Source: Sporomusa sp. (lineage in GTDB: Bacteria > Bacillota_C > Negativicutes > Sporomusales > Sporomusaceae). Taken from it: DNA of 5,389 bases. How positions within the stretch are numbered: the first letter of the stretch is position 1; the number at the start of each line of letters is the position of its first letter. The stretch spans positions 1 through 5,389 of the forward strand of contig JAQSXM010000265.1 of assembly GCA_029256645.1 (NCBI GenBank). The letters run 5' to 3'. The notes below the pieces were generated by a model, which had not been told where the DNA came from, made no database searches, and saw only the letters and a program-made list of their open reading frames with translations. Of the stretch, positions 1 through 5,389 are shown piece by piece. The translations under genes and the position numbers were made by a program.

Positions 1-1766
1 GGCCGGTCTGCTCTTAAGCGTGCCGGAACAGTTGTCGGATCCACCGGATATTGATAAATCAACTGTGTGTGGCTAAGAATTTCTCCTACAGGTTTAATCA
101 TATACTGCGAGTCATTGGCAGGATTATTCTCAGGGTTATCATAGGATGTGGCATAAGCAATATTATCGACTTTTCGTTGTTTGATGGTTGCCACCAAATC
201 ACCAACCAGCCTGTCGTTTGTATAATAGTCCAGCCTAAAATGTATGATCTGACCACGGGCCACAGAAAACACTGATTTTCCAAAAATCTCAGCCATGACC
301 TGATCTGCAGAGGTATAATCTTTATGTTTGCTTTGTACAACATTAACCGAATGCCCAATCAATCTGCAGCCCTGGCTTAAAACGGCTTCTTTTGTAGCGT
401 CTGTTATGGCACCCCAAGGTTGTTTTACCAGATTCGTTTCCACACCAAACTGTTCTTGCAGGTTCTTACGGTCCCGCATAATCGTACTACGGGTTTCATC
501 CGCTGTTTCTCCATCTTTTGGCCTTATTGCAATCCCGATTTCGTGGCCATTGGCTATAATCTGCCGCAGTGTTCCGGGATACTTTTTCACTTCTGGTTCT
601 GCCACAAAGAAGGTCGCTTTAATGCCAAGCTCCTTCAATCTTCCGAGTACGTCGGTTACTACTGCTTCGTTGGCTAATCCTCCAAACGTATAGGCGAGCG
701 CCGGTTCAGTGGTAAAAATAGTCTTAATTTCTTGTGCCTGGTCAGCCACAGTTGCTGCCGCATAAGCAGTACGGATAGAAAACAGGTTCACAACCTGTTC
801 TCGTACGAGGGCAGTAATTTTTGCCAGCAAAGAAGCGGTGTCATCCCCGTTATTATTATGCTGAAGGGTAGTATTTATTGGTTTAAATTCTTCCACATAG
901 GTGGTAATATAATTTCCTTTATTCAGTGCAATTAATAGTTTTTCTAGCGTATCAATAAGCGCTTTTCCGCTTAGATCGGCTTGCTCAGGGAGTGCTTTCA
1001 AGCCCGGCTGTTTATCCACTGCCGGGCTTAATGCCGTTTTTCCCGGCTCACTGATAATCGACTCGACATTGTCTTGCAATTTAATGGAAACAATACTCCC
1101 TGGTCTAAGCTTGCCGACAAAAGCCTCTGCGGCAGCAAGAGAGTTTACTTGTTTTACATTCAGAAAAATATCACTGCTTACAACACTCTTAAACCCTGAG
1201 GCTTTCGCCACTTGCAGCAACTGATCGGTATATTTTGTATCATTGCATTTTAGAAGCTCTGTTCCTTGACCGGTGGTTACTTTAATGATCGTCTGGGACT
1301 GGCTAAAATCCCTAACCAACTGTTCGGCAGGCAGATTCTCCATCTTACCCAAACCGGCAAGGGTATAGTTTCCGATTCTTTGTCCTGCTGTTTTGATATT
1401 GACAACAGTTTGCGGATCTTCGGCAGTCTGCATCCCATCCACAAAAAATGTTGCCTTTACCTGATATTTTTTCAATAGATCTAAAATCTGTTGCATAGTA
1501 GTGCGGTCTGTTAGCCCGTCAAAAGTGAGGGCAATCTGCCGATGATTACTATTGCTCCGGGTAATGACAGTTGCCTTCTCCGGGCTTTTTTTCAGTTGCT
1601 CCAAGGCCTGGGTAATTTCGGCGTCAGCCGGATAGGGACTTGCCACATCGGTAATATTACGGTATTTCCCCCCGGTTTGCGTTGCAGCAAAGTCTTTGAG
1701 GAAAAATCCTCCCAGCAGACAAAGCCCTAGCAGAACCAGTGCTGCTACAATTTTCTTATTGATCAC
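1..1766 (-). CDS. Membrane-anchored protein with two degenerate polysaccharide deacetylase (NodB-like) domains, C-terminus beyond the window
   Basis: This frame is open for 588 codons from a GTG at 1766 to the window edge, so the C-terminus is missing. The GTG is supported by an AAGGGGTG ribosome binding site six bases upstream. Residues 5-23 are a hydrophobic signal or anchor segment, so the bulk should be extracytoplasmic. Two NodB-like units follow, at about 75-295 and 355-545. Each keeps the fold's landmarks: the QIALTFDG or LAYTFGG strand, then a helix and KATFFV (104-109, 383-388), and a late GxI strand and closing helix. The catalytic signature is lost. TFDDG has become TFDG (81-84) and TFGG (360-363). 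The HxxxH metal motif has become Tyr134/Gly138 and Ala413/Lys417. The RPPYG region reads KCNDT (173-177) and QPWGA (449-453). Family homology is fairly clear, but deacetylase activity is doubtful; glycan binding or scaffolding is inferred. It is the third gene of the operon, 18 bases after the sugar-nucleotide dehydrogenase. Confidence 0.85.
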   Translation of the reverse strand, partial: MINKKIVAALVLLGLCLLGGFFLKDFAATQTGGKYRNITDVASPYPADAEITQALEQLKKSPEKATVITRSNSNHRQIALTFDGLTDRTTMQQILDLLKKYQVKATFFVDGMQTAEDPQTVVNIKTAGQRIGNYTLAGLGKMENLPAEQLVRDFSQSQTIIKVTTGQGTELLKCNDTKYTDQLLQVAKASGFKSVVSSDIFLNVKQVNSLAAAEAFVGKLRPGSIVSIKLQDNVESIISEPGKTALSPAVDKQPGLKALPEQADLSGKALIDTLEKLLIALNKGNYITTYVEEFKPINTTLQHNNNGDDTASLLAKITALVREQVVNLFSIRTAYAAATVADQAQEIKTIFTTEPALAYTFGGLANEAVVTDVLGRLKELGIKATFFVAEPEVKKYPGTLRQIIANGHEIGIAIRPKDGETADETRSTIMRDRKNLQEQFGVETNLVKQPWGAITDATKEAVLSQGCRLIGHSVNVVQSKHKDYTSADQVMAEIFGKSVFSVARGQIIHFRLDYYTNDRLVGDLVATIKQRKVDNIAYATSYDNPENNPANDSQYMIKPVGEILSHTQLIYQYPVDPTTVPARLRADR

Positions 1767-1784
1767 GTATATCACCCCTTATGC

Positions 1785-3107
1785 TTAAAGACTCCAGTAG
1801 CAGTAACCCTTTTCTTCTATGGTTTTCTGTTCAAATATACTTTTGATATCAATAACAACATGTTGTGCTTGTAGTTCCTGTTGTTTGAACATGCCGGCCA
1901 AATCTTCCGGCCGCAAATCCTTAAACTGCTGATGTGCTACTAAAAACACCAGGCAATCGGCATTCCGGACATTTTTCAAATCTACAAGCTCTATATCAAG
2001 TTCTTTATTGAATTCTGCCTGATCAACATATGGATCTACCACCTTGACCTTAATTCCATATGCCGAAAGGTATTTACAGACATCCACAGCTTTCGAATTG
2101 CGCATATCCGGGCAGTTTTCTTTGAAGGTTACCCCCATAATATAAATGTTGGATTTCTTAACATCCTTATCAGCCTGAATCATTTTCTTAATCACGTTGT
2201 CAGTAACAAAAACACCCATATTGTCATTGATTTTTCTGCCGGCAGCAATAATCTGCGAGTGATACCCCAGCATCTCAGCCTGATAAATAAAGTAATAGGG
2301 ATCGACACCGATACAATGCCCGCCTACCAGACCCGGATAAAACCCTAAAGCATTCCATTTGGTATTCATCGCATCGATAACATCTTTTGTGTTGATTCTC
2401 ATGCGGTCAAAGGCCATTGCCAGTTCATTCATAAAAGCAATATTAATATCTCTTTGGGCATTCTCAGCCAGCTTGGCCGCTTCCGCTACTTTAATGCTGG
2501 GTGCTTTATAGACACCTGCATGAATAATCAACTCATAGACAGCCGCAATGGCTGCCACAGTCTCTTCATCCATACCGGCAACGACTTTACGGATGTTTTC
2601 AAGCCTATGCACTTTATCTCCCGGATTAATTCTTTCCGGCGAATAACCCACTTTAAAATCTTTCCCACATACCAAACCTGATTTTTTCTCTAAAATCGGT
2701 ATGCAAACATCTTCGGTAACACCTGGATATACAGTAGACTCAAAAATAACAATACTGCCTTGCGATAGATTTTGGCCGATCAATTTACTGGCATTGATAA
2801 CAGGTGCCAGATTCGGTGTTTTATCCCCATTGACCGGTGTTGGCACAGCAACAATAATCACTTTGGCTTCTTTTAGCCTTGCAGGATCGGTGGTAAACTC
2901 CAATGCTGTGCTTTTAATTTTTTCATCACCAATCTCATTGGTAGGATCGATTCCCTGTTGGTAAACGTTAATTTTTTCTTCATTAATATCAAAGCCCAGC
3001 GTTTTAACCTTCTCAGCAAACGCAACTGCCATCGGTAAGCCAACATAGCCAAGCCCGACAACGGCCAAATAGTCTTTTTTCGTCCGGATTCTCTCTACTA
3101 ATTCCAT
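1785..3107 (-). CDS. tviB: UDP-N-acetyl-D-glucosamine/galactosamine 6-dehydrogenase, TviB/WbpO family
   Basis: This is a nucleotide-sugar dehydrogenase, predicted to oxidise C6 of UDP-GlcNAc or UDP-GalNAc with two NAD+ to the uronic acid, in the cytoplasm, for capsule, O-antigen or exopolysaccharide synthesis. At 440 residues it is full length. Counting from the ATG at 3107, the Rossmann motif GLGYVGLP is at 18-25, VPTP at 88-91, ESTVYPG at 123-129, YSPERINPGDKVHR at 155-168, the AEAAKLAEN helix with the conserved Lys212 at 208-216, and GGHCIGVDPYY with catalytic Cys265 at 262-272. The C-terminal UDP-binding domain contains GVTFKENCPDMRNS. The YSPERINPGDK and GGHCIGVDPYY segments resemble TviB and WbpO more than UDP-glucose dehydrogenase (Ugd). 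The choice between GlcNAc and GalNAc cannot be made here. The open frame extends to a GTG at 3116, but the AGGTG ribosome binding site lies only about two bases from that codon and about 11 from the ATG, so I chose the ATG. It is the middle gene of the operon. Confidence 0.93.
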   Translation of the reverse strand: MELVERIRTKKDYLAVVGLGYVGLPMAVAFAEKVKTLGFDINEEKINVYQQGIDPTNEIGDEKIKSTALEFTTDPARLKEAKVIIVAVPTPVNGDKTPNLAPVINASKLIGQNLSQGSIVIFESTVYPGVTEDVCIPILEKKSGLVCGKDFKVGYSPERINPGDKVHRLENIRKVVAGMDEETVAAIAAVYELIIHAGVYKAPSIKVAEAAKLAENAQRDINIAFMNELAMAFDRMRINTKDVIDAMNTKWNALGFYPGLVGGHCIGVDPYYFIYQAEMLGYHSQIIAAGRKINDNMGVFVTDNVIKKMIQADKDVKKSNIYIMGVTFKENCPDMRNSKAVDVCKYLSAYGIKVKVVDPYVDQAEFNKELDIELVDLKNVRNADCLVFLVAHQQFKDLRPEDLAGMFKQQELQAQHVVIDIKSIFEQKTIEEKGYCYWSL

Positions 3108-3133
3108 CTGCAACACTTCACCTGCTTAACTAG

Positions 3134-4225
3134 TTAAAAATAATGAGTTATGTGGCTCCACAATGTTTCGCCTTTTGCCCCCGATATTTTGTCTGTCAGG
3201 TCGTAATACTCAATACCGCCGACATAGTTTTCGGCAAAGGTGTAGTTCATGCCTAAACCATGGCCCTTAAAGCCTTGCATTGAACTGCCTCTGCCATTCA
3301 TCCCATGAGCAATATACGTCCCCCGCGGCTGATCATAATATTTGGCAAATAGCCCATAGGTACCTGGCCTCCAGGTTTTTAAATCACCGTAGTTAAAGCT
3401 AAATACATAGCCGGTACCGCCCTCTTGGTTATCTTTCAGGCTGGAATCCAAAACCATGGCCCCTATGCCAAAATTACTGAAATTGTAGTTTCCGCTTAGA
3501 GTTCGGATTGTTTTTTGCCTGCGACTACCGTCATCTGTCTGATAGTAATAAACACCGGCTTCCAGATTGTAATCAAAATCATTATATCGTGCAGATGCCA
3601 CATATGTTTTTTGGGTGTCATTAGTCTCGCCATAGCTCATTGTATATTTCACAGGTCCGCCAAAGTCAAGGCGTACACCGTCAAAACCGCTGTCATACAC
3701 ATTACCTTCTGCCATAAGATAACCAAAAGAACCCGCTTTCAGCGTTGATGCACCTATTTTCCCGGTTACATACAGTCGTGAAAACCTTAATTCATTATTA
3801 TAATTGACTAAACTCTTTTGACTGTCCAGCATACCATAGGCGCGCCAATCCTGATTAATATCAGCATTAAAACCCAGACGGCTGCGTATCCCTGCTGAAT
3901 CCCGGCCCCAACGCCCGGAACCATTGTTAGATGCATAATGCAAACGAATTTCACCGTCAATATTCACCTTGTGATCAAAGTGCTTGCTACTATGGCCCAC
4001 CTGCATCAATTCGTCGATAAGGCCCGAATATGTTTCCAGGGTAATATCCCCTGGATTTCGGGTTGTTTTTTGTCCAGCATTAAAATTATTATTGATTTCG
4101 CCCATATTCAGGGGTTGATTTGAAGCATATACTATGGTTCCTTTCGGCTCGTCACCAAGCTGATTTCCTATAGTCATACCGATTAGCGCTGCCATTGCCA
4201 ACAGTACCCTTACGGTTTTTTTCAC
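3134..4225 (-). CDS. Outer-membrane beta-barrel, putative porin of Negativicutes type
   Basis: This encodes 363 residues from a GTG at 4225 with an AGGGGGG ribosome binding site eight bases upstream. The N-terminus (Lys2, Lys3, Arg6, hydrophobic 7-20) is a signal peptide. Cleavage may be near Ala34, which would leave an unusually long polar stretch after the hydrophobic core. Residues 35-84 are polar and possibly periplasmic. From about residue 86 the protein shows alternating amphipathic strands rich in Tyr, Gly, Asn and Asp, such as VNIDGEIRLHY, RFSRLYVTGKIG and FDGVRLDF (180-187). It ends in LWSHITHYF, with the terminal Phe typical of a BAM-recognised beta-signal. The IDGEIR...RLGFNADINQDW...YVTGK...FGY...YDSGFDGVR pattern resembles putative porins of diderm Firmicutes. 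I see no SLH domain, unlike OmpM-type porins. It is the first gene of the operon, directly after the riboswitch leader. The pore substrate is unknown; a role in polysaccharide passage is only suggested by its neighbours. Confidence 0.82.
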   Translation of the reverse strand: MKKTVRVLLAMAALIGMTIGNQLGDEPKGTIVYASNQPLNMGEINNNFNAGQKTTRNPGDITLETYSGLIDELMQVGHSSKHFDHKVNIDGEIRLHYASNNGSGRWGRDSAGIRSRLGFNADINQDWRAYGMLDSQKSLVNYNNELRFSRLYVTGKIGASTLKAGSFGYLMAEGNVYDSGFDGVRLDFGGPVKYTMSYGETNDTQKTYVASARYNDFDYNLEAGVYYYQTDDGSRRQKTIRTLSGNYNFSNFGIGAMVLDSSLKDNQEGGTGYVFSFNYGDLKTWRPGTYGLFAKYYDQPRGTYIAHGMNGRGSSMQGFKGHGLGMNYTFAENYVGGIEYYDLTDKISGAKGETLWSHITHYF

Positions 4226-4314
4226 TGAATAATCCCCCCCTGATGCAATGATCTAAGCAATTGGTTATTGCACAATTATAATTTTAATTAATTATTTGAT
4301 AATATCGTTTATCG

Positions 4315-4362
4315 AAAAATAGAAAAAATGACTGCCAGGTTGCAATGCAACCTGGCAGTCAT
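4315..4362 (-). terminator. Riboswitch expression platform: intrinsic terminator overlapping the aptamer
   Basis: A perfect 17-bp inverted repeat (4346-4362 with 4328-4344, one central base at 4345) is followed on the minus strand by a T-rich tract, TTTTTTCTATTTTT (4328-4315). The plus strand lacks a U-tract after the hairpin, so termination is minus-directed. The left arm contains both the P3 3' strand (4355-4360) and most of the P1 3' strand (4344-4350) of the adjacent aptamer. Terminator and ligand-bound aptamer therefore cannot form together. Confidence 0.9.
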
Positions 4363-4419
4363 ATACAAATGTACGTAGACCCATAGCTTTGCGTCCTTAT
4401 CTTTCAATAAGTTTGCATT
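4344..4419 (-). promoter_or_regulatory. Cyclic-di-GMP type I riboswitch aptamer (GEMM-I)
   Basis: The minus strand carries the GEMM-I landmarks in order. P1 is AATGCAA (4419-4413) pairing with TTGCATT (4350-4344) and includes the conserved GCAAAC start. A hairpin of CTTATT and GATAAG (4411-4406 with 4401-4396) is capped by a GAAA tetraloop (4405-4402). The invariant GGACGCAAAGC follows (4396-4386). P3 is formed by GC and GGTC (4387-4386, 4381-4378) with GACTGC (4360-4355). TCTA (4379-4376) and TATGA (4363-4359) resemble the two halves of a GAAA-tetraloop receptor. The GCCAGGTTGC segment (4356-4347) matches the conserved 3' core. Class I aptamers bind one c-di-GMP at the three-helix junction. 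It lies about 119 bases before the porin start, with a terminator sharing its 3' half. I read it as the c-di-GMP control of the three-gene operon. Confidence 0.93.
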
Positions 4420-4470
4420 TTATGTTTATTGGGTTTTAGCTATAGGCACAATCAGGGCTTTTGTTTTTAT

Positions 4471-4500
4471 ATTTTATCATCATTTCATTGGTTTCATCAA
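4471..4500 (-). promoter_or_regulatory. Candidate sigma-70-type promoter for the riboswitch leader and operon
   Basis: A -35-like TTGATG (4500-4495) and a -10-like TAAAAT (4476-4471) are separated by 18 bases. A start near 4464 would place the aptamer about 45 bases into the transcript and give a leader of about 240 bases. The match is moderate. It is the best pair I found between the tRNA terminator and the aptamer, which is where such a promoter has to be. Confidence 0.4.
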
Positions 4501-4535
4501 GTCTTATTACGGAAAAATAGTTATTAATAGACTTG
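4498..4535. repeat. Imperfect inverted repeat overlapping the operon -35 box
   Basis: CAAGTCTTATTA (4498-4509) and TAATAGACTTG (4525-4535) are reverse complements apart from one extra T in the first arm, with 15 bases between them. The repeat overlaps the outer part of the candidate -35 box and lies upstream of transcription of the leader. That position suits a regulator binding site, but the sequence matches no operator that I recognise. It could be chance in AT-rich DNA. Confidence 0.4.
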
Positions 4536-4610
4536 TAATTTTTCCTAGTAATTTATTTATCATTATAAATTATCACAAGTGCACTGGCGGCATAGCAGCA
4601 ATTTGTCATG

Positions 4611-4644
4611 AAAAAAGCCTTCCAGCAAAATCGCTGGAAGGCTT
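4611..4644 (-). terminator. Intrinsic terminator of the tRNA-Arg gene
   Basis: A perfect 12-bp stem (AAGCCTTCCAGC, 4644-4633, pairing with 4626-4615) has a six-base loop and ends in a run of T on the minus strand (4616-4611). It begins about 10 bases after the encoded CCA of the tRNA. It should insulate the tRNA transcript from the riboswitch operon. Confidence 0.93.
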
Positions 4645-4654
4645 GAATCTCTTA

Positions 4655-4729
4655 TGGTGCGCCCGGCAGGAATCGAACCTGCGCTTCCAGCTCCGGAGGC
4701 TGGCGCTCTATCCCCTGAGCTACGGGCGC
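4655..4729 (-). tRNA. tRNA-Arg (anticodon CCG), with encoded CCA
   Basis: The minus strand folds into a full cloverleaf of 75 bases. The acceptor stem is GCGCCCG with CGGGCGC, the D-stem GCTC/GAGC, the anticodon stem CCAGC/GCTGG, and the T-arm GCAGG-TTCGATT-CCTGC. The discriminator base is A, followed by a genomically encoded CCA. The seven-base anticodon loop CTCCGGA places CCG at positions 34-36, which reads the arginine codon CGG. It has its own promoter about 27 bases upstream and its own terminator. Confidence 0.97.
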
Positions 4730-4755
4730 ATTATGTTGTCTTAGCCACGAATAAG

Positions 4756-4784
4756 ATTATAACACACTAATTCTATCATGTCCA
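4756..4784 (-). promoter_or_regulatory. Promoter of tRNA-Arg
   Basis: TGGACA (4784-4779) and a perfect TATAAT (4761-4756) are separated by 17 bases. The expected start is near 4749, about 20 bases before the tRNA 5' end. No convincing terminator lies between the zinc-ribbon gene and this promoter, so some read-through from that gene is possible. Confidence 0.75.
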
Positions 4785-4828
4785 ATAAAATCAGCATATT
4801 TTTTTGGTGACTTCAACACTATAACAGT

Positions 4829-5218
4829 CTACTTAACGTCAGTCGGAGTCTGGCAATAAGGACATAGGCGCCATTCGCGCTTAAGTTCTTTGCCACATGA
4901 AGTACAAGCAGGTTTTAAGGCAAATCCGCAATAGGGGCATGCTCTAAAATCTTCTTTAACATTACTCGCGCACATCGGGCATTTAATCGTTTCTTCCACC
5001 GGCACAGCTTCAATATCAATAATATCATCATTGCGGCGCGGTTTCATAGGACGTTTCCGTCCAAGCAAAAGGTATAACGGCAAAAACACAACAAGGGCAG
5101 CCAGCGTTCCCACTGACCACAACAGGGCTGTTCCGGTCTCATGCCCCCGCCCCTTAGCATCATTATATACCCAGTACGCGGCAAGCGCAGCAATTAACAG
5201 TCCAAAAGTCGCCATCAT
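4829..5218 (-). CDS. Small membrane protein with C-terminal double zinc ribbon
   Basis: This is a 129-residue protein. Residues 3-19 and 31-52 are hydrophobic and likely form a transmembrane hairpin joined by a short polar loop with NDAKGRGHETG. A basic stretch (53-62, RKRPMKPRR) follows, which by the positive-inside rule puts the C-terminus in the cytoplasm. After an acidic linker come two CxxC-CxxC zinc ribbons: Cys80/83 with Cys94/97 (CPMC, CPYC) and Cys105/108 with Cys119/122 (CTSC, CPYC). This is the arrangement of double zinc-ribbon (DZANK-like) modules. The function is unknown; such ribbons often mediate protein or nucleic-acid contacts. The start is the first of two adjacent ATGs, with GGGAGG eight bases upstream. 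It is transcribed from its own promoter at 5253-5282 and looks monocistronic. It has no visible link to the polysaccharide operon. Confidence 0.88.
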   Translation of the reverse strand: MMATFGLLIAALAAYWVYNDAKGRGHETGTALLWSVGTLAALVVFLPLYLLLGRKRPMKPRRNDDIIDIEAVPVEETIKCPMCASNVKEDFRACPYCGFALKPACTSCGKELKREWRLCPYCQTPTDVK

Positions 5219-5252
5219 AGCAACCGCCTCCCAGCAACAATAGTTATGTGTA

Positions 5253-5282
5253 ATTATACCACGCCTTGCCCTAGGCTGGCAA
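5253..5282 (-). promoter_or_regulatory. Promoter of the zinc-ribbon gene
   Basis: TTGCCA (5282-5277) and TATAAT (5258-5253) are separated by 18 bases, with a TGG just before the -10 that makes an extended -10 element. The -35 box overlaps the last two bases of the preceding gene's terminator U-tract. Confidence 0.75.
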
Positions 5283-5315
5283 AAAAAACTGGGACGGCAC
5301 TACCCATTCCAGTTT
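5281..5315 (-). terminator. Intrinsic terminator of the MFS transporter gene
   Basis: AAACTGG (5315-5309) pairs with CCAGTTT (5292-5286). The stem continues past one A-C mismatch with ATGG/CCGT around a six-base loop. Eight Ts (5288-5281) follow on the minus strand. The hairpin starts five bases after the upstream stop codon. Confidence 0.8.
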
Positions 5316-5320
5316 AGCTG

Positions 5321-5389
5321 TTAACTGCTTATCTCATCCAACGCTTTACCCTTAGTTTCTTCGCCAAATAACCAGACAGCCACCGCAAC
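5321..5389 (-). CDS. C-terminal end of an MFS transporter (sugar-porter-like), 5' end beyond the window
   Basis: The last 22 codons of a minus-strand gene enter from the right edge and end at TAA (5321-5323). The readable peptide begins with a hydrophobic VAVAVWLF, which fits the end of the twelfth membrane helix, followed by GEETKGKALDEISS. The (P)ETKGxxLxEI pattern is the characteristic cytoplasmic tail motif of sugar-porter-type major facilitator transporters and related niacin or aromatic-acid carriers. The substrate cannot be told from this fragment. A terminator directly follows, which supports this being a real gene end. Confidence 0.72.
   Translation of the reverse strand, partial: VAVAVWLFGEETKGKALDEISS

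Noticed and set aside
98..358. Minus-strand 86-codon frame inside the deacetylase-like gene.
   Set aside because: It is an alternative frame of a gene whose main frame is open and carries NodB landmarks.
328..693. Plus-strand open frame of 121 codons.
   Set aside because: It lies wholly opposite the minus-strand deacetylase-like gene, is Cys/Ser-rich without recognisable domains, and has no convincing ribosome binding site.
2454..2964. Two plus-strand frames opposite the TviB-like gene.
   Set aside because: They are shadows of a strongly conserved enzyme on the other strand.
4226..4314. Possible second promoter after the riboswitch terminator, with TATAAT on the minus strand.
   Set aside because: The region is very AT-rich and no acceptable -35 box lies 16-18 bases upstream of that hexamer.
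4328..4362. Perfect palindrome considered as a bidirectional terminator or a protein operator.
   Set aside because: The U-tract is only on the minus-strand side and the left arm is aptamer sequence, so the riboswitch terminator explains it fully.
4655..4729. tRNA as an integration site for a mobile element.
   Set aside because: No integrase, direct repeat of the tRNA 3' end, or change in gene style is visible nearby in this window.
5031..5243. Plus-strand frame of 70 codons opposite the zinc-ribbon gene.
   Set aside because: It is antisense to a gene with clear zinc ribbons, promoter and ribosome binding site, and has no features of its own.
1..5389. CRISPR array, transposon or phage genes.
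   Set aside because: No regularly spaced repeats, transposase, integrase or structural phage proteins were seen on either strand.

Overview
All supported features in this window lie on the minus strand, so they are read from right to left. The best fit for the organism is a diderm Firmicute of the Negativicutes type (Sporomusa/Pelosinus-like). It has a predicted outer-membrane beta-barrel ending in Phe, strong GGGAGG and AGGGGGG ribosome binding sites, AT-rich leaders, intrinsic terminators with long U-tracts and a c-di-GMP-I riboswitch. This assignment is an inference, because no rRNA or species marker is present.

From the right edge, the window opens with the last 22 codons of an MFS transporter with a sugar-porter-like ETKG tail, closed by a terminator. 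A consensus promoter follows directly and drives a small membrane protein with a double zinc ribbon. Next is a tRNA-Arg(CCG) gene with its own promoter and a strong terminator. About 430 bases without a gene follow. They hold a likely promoter, an inverted repeat at the -35 box, and a long leader containing a cyclic-di-GMP type I riboswitch aptamer fused to an intrinsic terminator.

Downstream of the riboswitch is a tight three-gene operon with gaps of 26 and 18 bases. It encodes a porin-like outer-membrane protein, a TviB/WbpO-type UDP-N-acetylhexosamine 6-dehydrogenase, and a membrane-anchored protein with two degenerate polysaccharide-deacetylase (NodB) domains that runs off the left edge.

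The likely theme is c-di-GMP-controlled surface polysaccharide. The dehydrogenase would supply a uronic-acid sugar nucleotide. The deacetylase-like protein would handle or bind N-acetylated glycan outside the cytoplasmic membrane, and the barrel may form an outer-membrane passage. The 3' half of the aptamer is the left arm of the terminator, so the sequence predicts an ON switch: c-di-GMP binding should prevent termination and express the operon. The combination of this switch with a porin, a TviB-type enzyme and a tandem NodB pseudo-enzyme is the most interesting aspect of the window.
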